Part shown: in pieces, positions 16,459-23,800 of the stretch
Layout: the number at the start of each line of letters is the position of its first letter
How positions within the stretch are numbered: the stretch's first letter is position 1
Assembly (NCBI RefSeq): GCF_036077095.1
Contig: NZ_CP107960.1
Coordinates: forward strand, 3,410,001-3,474,000
DNA from: Streptomyces sp. NBC_00376
GTDB taxonomy: Bacteria > Actinomycetota > Actinomycetes > Streptomycetales > Streptomycetaceae
Direction: 5' to 3'
Length of the DNA: 64,000 nucleotides
Notes under the pieces: generated by a model
Databases searched by the model: none
Told to the model about the DNA's origin: nothing
The model's input: the letters and a program-made list of their open reading frames with translations, nothing else
Program-made: the position numbers and the translations under genes

Positions 16459-17514
16459 CTACGCCTCCGTCACCGCCGTCGCCCGCCAGGGCGCCAGGCG
16501 CTGGACGTCGCGGGCGGTTTCCGTGACGCCGCTCAGGAAGCCCTGGGCGCGTGGGGACGCGGTGTCGCGGAGCCATTCCGGGGCGATGTCGCAGACCGCG
16601 ACCTTCACCTCGGTGCCGGCCAGGGCCAGGGGGAGGGTGTGGACGACCGTGGAGGGGAAGCTGAGGACCGTGCGGCCGATGGGGCCGCGGCGGGCGATGA
16701 GTTCCAGGGGGAGGTCGGGGCGGACGATCTCCAGGCCGGTGGCGGCCTCCAGGGCGTGGAGCTTCTCGGTGGACTCGCGGCGGTGGGCGAAGTAGCGGGT
16801 CGCGCCGTGGGTGCGGGACAGGGCCGCGACGGCCTCCAGGTACTGGTCCCGGTCGACCACGCCCGTCTCGACCAGCGAGGTGCCGACCAGGTCGGCGCCC
16901 TTGGTGAGCAGCGGCGGGCCGAAGCGGGCGCGGGTCCAGGCGAAGGTGTTGGAGGTGACGCTCACGCCGGGCGGAGCCTCGACCGGCATGGCCGTGAAGA
17001 CCTCGACCGTGCGGGTGGCGGACGGGGTGAAACGGCTGCGGGCGCGGGCCGTGACCGGGGCCAGGACCAGTTCGCGGGGGCCCGAGCTGCCCTTGCGGTG
17101 CCAGCGCACCAGGCGTTCGCCGCGCGCCAGTTGGGCGACGAACTCCATGGTGGCCGTGCCGTCGTCGACCACGGTGAGGCGGCGGGCCCGCACCATGGTG
17201 AGCAGGAGTTGTACGTACCGGGAGAACGGGTCGCCGATGACGATGTGCTGCGCCCTGCGGACGAGTCCGGACAGGTCGCGCAGGCTCTTGAGGGGCGCGC
17301 CCGCGCCGCCGCGCGCCTCCTGCCAGCGGACGTTGATGCCCTCGTCGCGGGCCAGCTCCGCCATCCGGCGCAGCTGACCGCGCGACATCGGGTCGACCGG
17401 GGGGAGGACGACGACCGTGATGTCCGTGAGGACCCGGTCGCCGCCTCCCTCTGCGTAGGCCCACTCCAGGACGTTCAGGAGCTGGACCGGGCTCTCGACG
17501 AAGGCGAGGTTCAC
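16459..17514 (-). CDS. Putative glycosyltransferase of the sialic-acid-type cluster
   Basis: Protein of 351 residues directly after the NeuB-like gene (11-base gap), so in the same operon. Motifs such as VESPVQLLNVLEWAY, IVIGDPFSRYVQ and VVDDGTATMEFV resemble retaining or inverting transferases of the GT52/polysialyltransferase superfamily (GT-B fold), in which DDG lies near the donor site. A C-terminal half with ATRYFAHRRES is also typical. It probably transfers the activated nonulosonate or another sugar to the wall polymer. The family assignment is from motif resemblance only. The GTG start at 17514 has no strong ribosome binding site. Confidence 0.75.
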   Translation of the reverse strand: MNLAFVESPVQLLNVLEWAYAEGGGDRVLTDITVVVLPPVDPMSRGQLRRMAELARDEGINVRWQEARGGAGAPLKSLRDLSGLVRRAQHIVIGDPFSRYVQLLLTMVRARRLTVVDDGTATMEFVAQLARGERLVRWHRKGSSGPRELVLAPVTARARSRFTPSATRTVEVFTAMPVEAPPGVSVTSNTFAWTRARFGPPLLTKGADLVGTSLVETGVVDRDQYLEAVAALSRTHGATRYFAHRRESTEKLHALEAATGLEIVRPDLPLELIARRGPIGRTVLSFPSTVVHTLPLALAGTEVKVAVCDIAPEWLRDTASPRAQGFLSGVTETARDVQRLAPWRATAVTEA

Positions 17515-17525
17515 CGGTCGGCCCG

Positions 17526-18461
17526 TCAGACCGCGACCGGCTCGGCGGCCGGGGCCGCCTCGGTGCTCTGGGCGACGACGCCCGCGACCCGGCGGAGCTT
17601 CTTCATCGGGCCGAGCTCGGACTCGTACACCTTCTTGACGCCGTCGCCGAGCGAGGCCTCGATGGTGCGGATGTCGCGGACCAGGCGGGTCAGGCCCTGC
17701 GGCTCGACGGAGGCGGCCTGGTCGGAGCCCCACATGGCGCGGTCCAGGGTGATGTGGCGCTCGACGAACGCTGCGCCGAGGGCGACGGCGGCCAGCGTGG
17801 TCTGGAGGCCGGTCTCGTGGCCGCTGTAGCCGATCGGGACGTTGGGGTACTCCTGCTGGAGGGTGTTGATGACCCGGAGGTTCAGCTCCTCGGCCTTGGC
17901 CGGGTACGTCGAAGTGGCGTGGCAGAGCAGGATGTTGTCCGAGCCGAGGACCTCGACCGCGTGGCGGATCTGGCGCGGGGTCGACATGCCGGTGGAGAGG
18001 ATGACCGTGCGGCCGGTGGCGCGCAGGGCGCGCAGCAGCTCGTCGTCGGTGAGGGAGGCGGAGGCGACCTTGTGGGCGGGGACGTCGAACTTCTCCAGGA
18101 AGGCGACGGCCTCGGTGTCCCACGGGGAGGCGAACCAGTCGATGCCGCGCTTGGCGCAGTGCTCGGAGATGGCCTGGTACTCGGCCTCGCCGAACTCGAC
18201 GCGGTGGCGGTAGTCGATGTACGTCATCCGGCCCCAGGGGGTGTCGCGCTCGATGTCCCACTGGTCGCGCGGGGTGCAGATCTCCGGGGTGCGCTTCTGG
18301 AACTTGACGGCGTCGCAGCCGGCTTCGGCGGCCACGTCGATCAGGGCAAGGGCGTTGTCGAGGTCGCCGTTGTGGTTGATGCCGATCTCGCCGGTGACGT
18401 AGACGGGGTTGCCGGGGCCGGCGGTGCGGGTGCCGAGGGTGCGCAGACGGGAGGTGCTCAT
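17526..18461 (-). CDS. NeuB-type nonulosonate (Kdn/sialic acid) synthase
   Basis: Condenses phosphoenolpyruvate with a hexose (ManNAc, or mannose-6-phosphate in the Kdn route) to a nine-carbon ulosonate. The protein has 311 residues and forms a TIM barrel with GEIGINHNGD near the start, VKFQKRTPE, ILSTGMSTP, and the C-terminal GYSGHETG and ERHITLDRAMWGSDQAAS. Classical NeuB and human NANS have about 350 residues because of an added SAF (antifreeze-like) domain, which is absent here. The start at 18461 has AAGGAAAC ten bases upstream. It is followed by the transferase at 16459 and preceded by the CMP-transferase/phosphatase fusion. Confidence 0.92.
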   Translation of the reverse strand: MSTSRLRTLGTRTAGPGNPVYVTGEIGINHNGDLDNALALIDVAAEAGCDAVKFQKRTPEICTPRDQWDIERDTPWGRMTYIDYRHRVEFGEAEYQAISEHCAKRGIDWFASPWDTEAVAFLEKFDVPAHKVASASLTDDELLRALRATGRTVILSTGMSTPRQIRHAVEVLGSDNILLCHATSTYPAKAEELNLRVINTLQQEYPNVPIGYSGHETGLQTTLAAVALGAAFVERHITLDRAMWGSDQAASVEPQGLTRLVRDIRTIEASLGDGVKKVYESELGPMKKLRRVAGVVAQSTEAAPAAEPVAV

Positions 18462-18505
18462 GAGGTGTGTTTCCTTAGCTAGAACGGGTTTGGGGGACCC
18501 GGGGG

Positions 18506-19738
18506 TTACTTGGGGGACTGGGCAGTGGAAGTCGTGAGGGTGGGGCCGAGCAGCCAGGCCGCGATCTCGCGGATGGCGCCGAAGCCGCCGGGGGTGGTCG
18601 TGACGGCGCGTGCGGCCGCCCGTACCGAGTCGTGGGCACTGGCGACGGCGACGGGCCAGCCGGCGAGTGCGAAGCACGGCAGGTCGTTGACGTCGTTGCC
18701 GACGTACAGGACACGTTCGGGAGCGATGGACTGTTCGTCGCACCACTGCTTGAGCGCCCGGTCCTTGCGGTCGATGCCGTGCAGGACGGGGATGCGCAGC
18801 TTGTGGGCGCGGGCGGCGACTACCGGGTTCTGCTCGCTGGAGAGGATCAGCAGCGGCAGTCCGGCCTTGCGCAGGGCGGCGATGCCCAGGCCGTCGCCGC
18901 GGTGGACGGCGACGATCTCACGTCCGTCGGCGTCGATGAGGACCCGGTCGTCGGTCTGCGTGCCGTCGAAGTCGAGGACGACCGCGTCGATGTCGTCGAG
19001 GGTGGGCAGCGGCGCGGGGTCGAGCAGCGGTGCGAGGGCGCGGGCGCGGGCCAGGTCGTGCGGGTCGTCGACCTCCAGGACCCGTGCGGCGTCGGTGCGC
19101 ACCAGGGCGGTGTGGCCGAAGAAGCGGTGGCGGTGGGTACGGAAGCCCGCCACGTCCATGGCGTACGCGGTGCCCGTTTCCAGGAGGTCCTCGGGGCGGT
19201 CCTGGCGCATCTGCCGTACGGACTTGTCGTGGTTGACGCCGTAGTTGTCCTCCTCGATCGCGCTGCCGTCGCGCCAGAGGAAGCCGTGGAAGGGGGCGAC
19301 GGTGACCGCCGTGTCGGCGCCGTCCCGGGCGACCGCGGCGGCGACGCCGTCGATGTCCTCCCGCAGCACGAAGGGGCTGGTGCACTGGACCAGCAGCACC
19401 ACGTCGACGGTCCGCTCGCGCATCGCCTCGTAGGCGTCCAGGGCGTGCAGCACCGCGTCCTCGCTGCTCGACCTGTCCCCGGCGATGGCCGCGGGGCGCT
19501 GGACGATGTGCAGCCGCTCGGCGGCGCCGAGCGTGTCACCGGCGGCGCGGGCCGCGTCCGCGATGGCCGCGTCGTCGGTCGTCACGACGACGTCGGTGAC
19601 CTCGCGGGAGGCCAGGCAGGCGCGTACGGCGCGGGCGATCAGCGGTACGCCGCCGACCTGGGCGAGGTTCTTGGCCGGTACGCCCTTGGATCCGCCGCGG
19701 GCGGGGATCACGGCGAGCACGGTGGGGGTCGGGGTCAT
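18506..19738 (-). CDS. Fusion of CMP-nonulosonate synthetase (NeuA) and HAD phosphatase (KdsC-like)
   Basis: Bifunctional protein of 410 residues. Residues 1-235 form a cytidylyltransferase with IPARGGSKGVPAKN, VVTTDDAAIAD, QCTSPF and ETGTAYAM. Residues 250-410 form a C0-type HAD phosphatase with nucleophile and acid Asp256/Asp258 (LDFDGTQTDD), LILSSEQ, KDRALKQW and GNDVNDLP. In the Kdn pathway these are the last two steps: Kdn-9-phosphate to Kdn, then CMP-Kdn. The fusion plus the adjacent synthase completes an activated sugar in two polypeptides. The ATG at 19738 has AGGAG six bases upstream. An upstream in-frame GTG lacks such a site. Confidence 0.93.
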   Translation of the reverse strand: MTPTPTVLAVIPARGGSKGVPAKNLAQVGGVPLIARAVRACLASREVTDVVVTTDDAAIADAARAAGDTLGAAERLHIVQRPAAIAGDRSSSEDAVLHALDAYEAMRERTVDVVLLVQCTSPFVLREDIDGVAAAVARDGADTAVTVAPFHGFLWRDGSAIEEDNYGVNHDKSVRQMRQDRPEDLLETGTAYAMDVAGFRTHRHRFFGHTALVRTDAARVLEVDDPHDLARARALAPLLDPAPLPTLDDIDAVVLDFDGTQTDDRVLIDADGREIVAVHRGDGLGIAALRKAGLPLLILSSEQNPVVAARAHKLRIPVLHGIDRKDRALKQWCDEQSIAPERVLYVGNDVNDLPCFALAGWPVAVASAHDSVRAAARAVTTTPGGFGAIREIAAWLLGPTLTTSTAQSPK

Positions 19739-19758
19739 CTCTGCTCCTGAAGTGGTGT

Positions 19759-21108
19759 TCACAGCTCGCCCATCCGTCGGATCACCGGGGCGACCCGCTG
19801 GACGCCCTGCCGGTACGCGCCGCGCGCCGCCTCCCGGACCGCCTCGCGGACCGCGCCGCGCACTCCACCGGTCTCGCGGGGCCGTTCGGCGCCCGGCAGC
19901 GGGTGTCCGTCGGCGGCGAGGTGGTGGCGGGCGAGGATGCCGGGGAGGTAGCCGGGGGCGGTGGCGGGTGTGTAGTACGGGGCGAGGTCGGGCAGCCGGG
20001 CCGCGGCGAGCAGCGCGTCGACGCGGGCGCGGGCGTGGTCGTAGGCGGTGGCGTACGTGCCGTCGGCGGCGACGCCCTGGCCCGCCAGCCACCGCGGGTC
20101 GGGCTCCGGGCGGAAGCCGCCGTCCAGGTGGTCCCAGGAGGTGAGCAGGCCGGAGCCGATGAAGTGGTGGTTGCCCAGCGCCTCGCGGACGCCGAGGTCG
20201 GTGAGGACCGCGGTCGGGACACGCCGGTGCAGGGACTCCAGCGCGGCGGTCGAGGAGACCGTGACCAGCAGGTCGGTGCGGTCCAGGACCTCGCCCATGT
20301 GCCCGTACACCAGACGGAAGTTGGGCGGCAGTCCGCCGGGCAGCTTCTCGGCGAGCCGCTGGTACGGGAGCTCCTCGATGTGCGTGGTGTGCTCGCCGGG
20401 CTTGGAGCGCAGCTTCAGCAGCACCTCGCGGTCCGGGTGCAGCCTGGCGTGCTCGACGAGCCTGCGCAGCAGGTACATGCGGTCGTCGCGGGAGGCCGGC
20501 ACGGAGGGCTGGGCGGCGAAGACGACGGTGTCGCGGCCCTCCTGCGGGCGGTGCGGCTCGCCGCCGAGGAACGGCAGCGCGGCCTCGGTGACCGCCGAGG
20601 CGTCGGCGCCCACTCCCTCGTACACCGCGCGGAAACGCTCCGCGTCGTGGCGGGAGTTGGCAAGGACGATGTCCGCGCCGTGCCGCAGCAGCAGCCCGTC
20701 GGCGAGCTTCTCGTAGACGACGCCGACGTAGCCGGTGACGACGACGGGCCTGGCGGGCAGCCGCAGTGCGGCGAGTCCGTGCAGCATCGCCTGGACGGCT
20801 CCGCCGACGAGGGCGAGCACGACGACGTCGTACCCCTCGTCCCGCACGGTGTGCAGGAATTCGACGGCCGTCACCTCGTGGACCCGGCCGGCCTCGATAC
20901 CGACGTCGCCGACCTCGGCGAGCTGGCGCGGGGTCGGGGTGGCCCGGCCGCGCAGCAGCAGTCCGCTGATCTCGACGCGCTGCGCCGACGCCCCGGACGC
21001 CCCGGCGGTGAGGCGGCGCGCGGTGAGCGCGCCCCATTTCCACCGGGTGTCGGAGTCGGCGAGTACGGCTACCCGGAGGGCGGTCGTCTTTTCGGTACGT
21101 GGGGGCAC
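19759..21108 (-). CDS. Putative glycosyltransferase (DUF6716-like)
   Basis: Protein of about 449 residues heading the minus-strand glycopolymer operon, 20 bases before the NeuA-HAD fusion. A Rossmann-like N-terminus (VAVLADSDTRWKWGALTARRL) is followed by a second nucleotide-binding half with VVFAAQPSVPAS, LRSKPGEHTTH and LLVTVSSTAALESLHRRVP, a pattern seen in GT-B capsule transferases that recognise CMP-sugars. The ending is basic and may bind the membrane surface. The start is uncertain: GTG at 21108 and TTG at 21147 are both possible, and neither has a strong ribosome binding site. It probably adds a sugar to the teichulosonic-type polymer. Confidence 0.75.
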   Translation of the reverse strand: MPPRTEKTTALRVAVLADSDTRWKWGALTARRLTAGASGASAQRVEISGLLLRGRATPTPRQLAEVGDVGIEAGRVHEVTAVEFLHTVRDEGYDVVVLALVGGAVQAMLHGLAALRLPARPVVVTGYVGVVYEKLADGLLLRHGADIVLANSRHDAERFRAVYEGVGADASAVTEAALPFLGGEPHRPQEGRDTVVFAAQPSVPASRDDRMYLLRRLVEHARLHPDREVLLKLRSKPGEHTTHIEELPYQRLAEKLPGGLPPNFRLVYGHMGEVLDRTDLLVTVSSTAALESLHRRVPTAVLTDLGVREALGNHHFIGSGLLTSWDHLDGGFRPEPDPRWLAGQGVAADGTYATAYDHARARVDALLAAARLPDLAPYYTPATAPGYLPGILARHHLAADGHPLPGAERPRETGGVRGAVREAVREAARGAYRQGVQRVAPVIRRMGEL

Positions 21109-21308
21109 GTCCCAGAACTTAGGAAGGCATTTCGATTCGCGGCCCAACGTGACGGCAACAGCTGGTTAACAGCCCGCCGACGCTTGGCGAATCGCCTCCA
21201 CAAAGGGGACGCAATCGCCCATGATTCGGCCCGGTTCATCATTCCGACATTCGCCGTTCACTCGCCGTCCCTCCCGGCGCCAAGGCAAATGACGGGCTCA
21301 CGCCTAGC
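21109..21308. promoter_or_regulatory. Divergent promoter region of the glycopolymer cluster
   Basis: Roughly 200 bases separate the minus-strand operon starting at 21108 from the plus-strand operon at 21309 and must hold promoters for both. The stretch is less GC-rich than its surroundings (for example TTCGATTCGCGG and CTGGTTAACAGC). No consensus hexamers or clear operator palindrome could be assigned by eye. Confidence 0.5.
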
Positions 21309-22307
21309 GTGAGACGGGTGGTTAAGCTCTCGGTCATCGTGCCGTTCTACAACGTGCAGACATACGCCCCCGACACCTTGAGAAGCCTGCGGGCGAACGC
21401 CCGCGAGGACTTCGAATTCATCCTCGTCGACGACTGTTCGACCGACGGGACCGCGGAGATACTGCGCCGCGCCGAGGACGAGATTCCGGGGGTGGTCGTA
21501 CGCAGACACAAGCAGAACGGCGGACTGGCCACCGCCCGCAACACCGGCCTGGACGCCGCACGCGGCGAGTACCTCGCGTTCCTGGACGGCGACGACTGGC
21601 TCGCCCCCGGGTACTACGCCGAACTCGTGGCCCGTACCGAGGTGTTGGGCTGCGACTTCGTCCGTACCGACCATGTCCAGGTCGAGGGCCGCAACCGCAG
21701 CGTGCACCGCGTCCCGCACGGCAGGCGCGGCGAGGTACTGGACCCGCGGGACGCGATCCTGCCCGCCGAGCGGTCCACCTCGGTCGACTATCCGTACGCC
21801 TGGGCCGGGCTGTACCACCGGCGGTTGCTGGACCGCGGGCTGCTGCATTTCACGGACGGCCTGCGCACCGCTGAGGACCGCCCGTGGATCTGGCGGCTGC
21901 ACCGTGAGGCCGATTCCTTCGCGGTGCTGGGGATTCTCGGAATTTTCTACCGGCGCGGTGTCGCTTCTTCGCTCACGCAGATCGGCGACGTACGCCAGCT
22001 CGATTTCATTCGCTCGTTCGACCAGGTCATTCGGGAAACCGCGGAGGACCGCGACGCACAGGTACTGCTGCCGAAAGCGGTCCGTACCTATTGCGCGATC
22101 ATTTTTCACCACATGAGCTCGATCGAAAGGTTCGAACCCGCCGTGGCCCGCACCCTGAAGTCCATGAGTGCGGCCGCGCTCAGGCGAATGCCGCAGCAGG
22201 TGCTCGACGACGCCCTGGACTCGATGGACGCGCAGCGCGCCACCGTGCTGCGCCGGCTGCGCCGCCGTCCGGCCGCCGCGGGCGCCAAGGAGGTGTCGGC
22301 CGCGTGA
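21309..22307 (+). CDS. Family 2 glycosyltransferase
   Basis: GT-A transferase of 332 residues. The N-terminal domain begins LSVIVPFYNVQTY, continues EFILVDDCSTDGTAEIL and has the donor/metal motif LAFLDGDDW near residue 95. Conserved acidic residues follow in RTAEDRPWIWRL. A helical C-terminal region (FDQVIRETAEDRDAQ) is probably for acceptor or partner binding. It starts at GTG 21309 or 21318 and overlaps the next gene by four bases, so the two are coupled. It probably assembles the glycerol- or hexose-containing backbone of the wall polymer. The specificity is not readable. Confidence 0.9.
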   Translation: MRRVVKLSVIVPFYNVQTYAPDTLRSLRANAREDFEFILVDDCSTDGTAEILRRAEDEIPGVVVRRHKQNGGLATARNTGLDAARGEYLAFLDGDDWLAPGYYAELVARTEVLGCDFVRTDHVQVEGRNRSVHRVPHGRRGEVLDPRDAILPAERSTSVDYPYAWAGLYHRRLLDRGLLHFTDGLRTAEDRPWIWRLHREADSFAVLGILGIFYRRGVASSLTQIGDVRQLDFIRSFDQVIRETAEDRDAQVLLPKAVRTYCAIIFHHMSSIERFEPAVARTLKSMSAAALRRMPQQVLDDALDSMDAQRATVLRRLRRRPAAAGAKEVSAA

Positions 22308-23698
22308 ACACCGCCCGGACCCGCACCACGCAGATCTTCCTCGCCTCCACGCTCTACGGCGCCGCCACCCTCGCCGCCGCGCTCGACGCGGGCTGCTTCC
22401 CCGACGCGGACCGCCGCATCCTGCTCGTCTCGAACAACGCGGCCGTGCCGGAGACGACGGCCTCCCTCGACACGATGCCCGGCTTCGACGCGCTGCGCGG
22501 CCGGTTCGACGACGTGGTGTCGTGGAACACGACGATCGCCCCCTTCCACCCGGGCGGCTGGGCGCCGCGCCCCGACGACGTACCCCTGTGGGAGCGCCAT
22601 CTGCGCCTCGCCTGGGAGCTCGGCGACGACGACATCGAGCTCGCGGTCGAGTCGATCCAGGTCAACCCCGCGATGGCCGTCGCGCAGATCTTCACCGGCG
22701 CGCCGCTCGATGTGTACGCGGACGGGCTGATGAGTTACGGCCCCACCCGCAACAAGATCGACCCGCTGGTCGGTACCCGGGTGCGCCGGCTGCTCCACCT
22801 CGATCTGGTGCCGGGGCTGAAGCCGCTGCTGCTCACGGAGTTCGGGGTGGCGCCGCAGATCGTGCCGGGCGAGGTGTTCCTCAAGGTGCTCGGTGAGCTG
22901 GCGGACGCGCCCGAGGCCCAGGACGGGATTCCGGCCGTGGAGGCGCCCGCGCTGCTGCTCGGCCAGTACCTGTCGGCGCTCGGGCTGATCAGCGCGGCCG
23001 AGGAGGAGGAGCTGCACCTGCGGATGATGCGCGGCGCGGTCGAGCTCGGCCACACCCGCATCGTCTTCAAGCCGCATCCCACGGCCCCGGCGCAGTGGTC
23101 GAGGGCGATGGGCGAGGAGGCGGAGAAGCTGGGCGCGGAACTGACGGTGCTGGACGACGGAGTGCTCACCGCGCCGGTCCTCGCCGAGGTGCTCTACCAG
23201 CGGATGCGGCCGGCCCTGGTCGTCGGCTGCTTCTCGACGGCGCTGTTCACCGCTTCGCGGTTCTACGGGCTGCCGGTGGCCCGGGTCGGCACCGGGATGC
23301 TGCTGGACCGGCTCGCCCCGTACGAGAACAGCAACCGCGTCCCGGTCACGCTGGTGGACGCGCTGCTGCCGGAGGTCACGGACCGGGCGGCCGTCGAGCG
23401 GGCGGGGACGGCGCGGGGCGCGGAGGCGGCGGACGCGGTGGACGCGGCCGACCTGACCGGGCTGGTCACCGCGGTCGGCTTCGCGATGCAGCCGAGGATC
23501 TACCCGGGGCTGCGGCCGGCCGCCGAGCGGTATCTGGCCGCCCACCTGTCCGCCTCCACCTGGCGGTACTTCAAGCGGAAGCGGCTGACCTCGCTGGCGC
23601 TGCCCGGGGCGGTGCCGGCACAGCTCGCGTTCCTGCCGCGCAACGCGGTGGTGCGCCGGGTGGCGCGGTCGGTGCGGCGCCGGGTGGTGCGGGGGTAG
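22304..23698 (+). CDS. Polysialyltransferase-like glycosyltransferase
   Basis: Protein of 464 residues starting at GTG 22304 in a GTGA overlap with the GT2 gene, with AAGGAGGT (22287-22294) nine bases upstream. The pattern QIFLASTLYGAATLAAALDAG, then LDVYADGLMSYGPTRNK, then HTRIVFKPHPTAP, then VVGCFSTALFTASRFYG, fits the alpha-2,8-polysialyltransferase family (PF07388), GT-B enzymes that extend CMP-sialate-derived chains. The HP motif (KPHP) and the Ser/Thr-rich donor-phosphate motif (CFST) are both visible. It is the likely polymerase for the nonulosonate made by the adjacent synthase pathway. Confidence 0.85.
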   Translation: MNTARTRTTQIFLASTLYGAATLAAALDAGCFPDADRRILLVSNNAAVPETTASLDTMPGFDALRGRFDDVVSWNTTIAPFHPGGWAPRPDDVPLWERHLRLAWELGDDDIELAVESIQVNPAMAVAQIFTGAPLDVYADGLMSYGPTRNKIDPLVGTRVRRLLHLDLVPGLKPLLLTEFGVAPQIVPGEVFLKVLGELADAPEAQDGIPAVEAPALLLGQYLSALGLISAAEEEELHLRMMRGAVELGHTRIVFKPHPTAPAQWSRAMGEEAEKLGAELTVLDDGVLTAPVLAEVLYQRMRPALVVGCFSTALFTASRFYGLPVARVGTGMLLDRLAPYENSNRVPVTLVDALLPEVTDRAAVERAGTARGAEAADAVDAADLTGLVTAVGFAMQPRIYPGLRPAAERYLAAHLSASTWRYFKRKRLTSLALPGAVPAQLAFLPRNAVVRRVARSVRRRVVRG

Positions 23699-23747
23699 GC
23701 GCGCCGGGTACGGGGCGGGGCAAGGCGCCGAGCCCCTCCCCCGCGCC

Positions 23748-23791
23748 GGGTACGGGGCGGGACGCCTGATCCGGCGCCCCGCCCCGTACCC
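23748..23791. terminator. Bidirectional terminator with a duplicated 5' arm
   Basis: GGGTACGGGGCGG (23748-23760) pairs with CCGCCCCGTACCC (23779-23791) between convergent genes. An identical copy of the 5' arm, within GCGCCGGGTACGGGGCGGG, also lies at 23701-23719, so the 3' arm can pair with either copy. Confidence 0.75.
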
Positions 23792-23800
23792 ATGGCGCCC

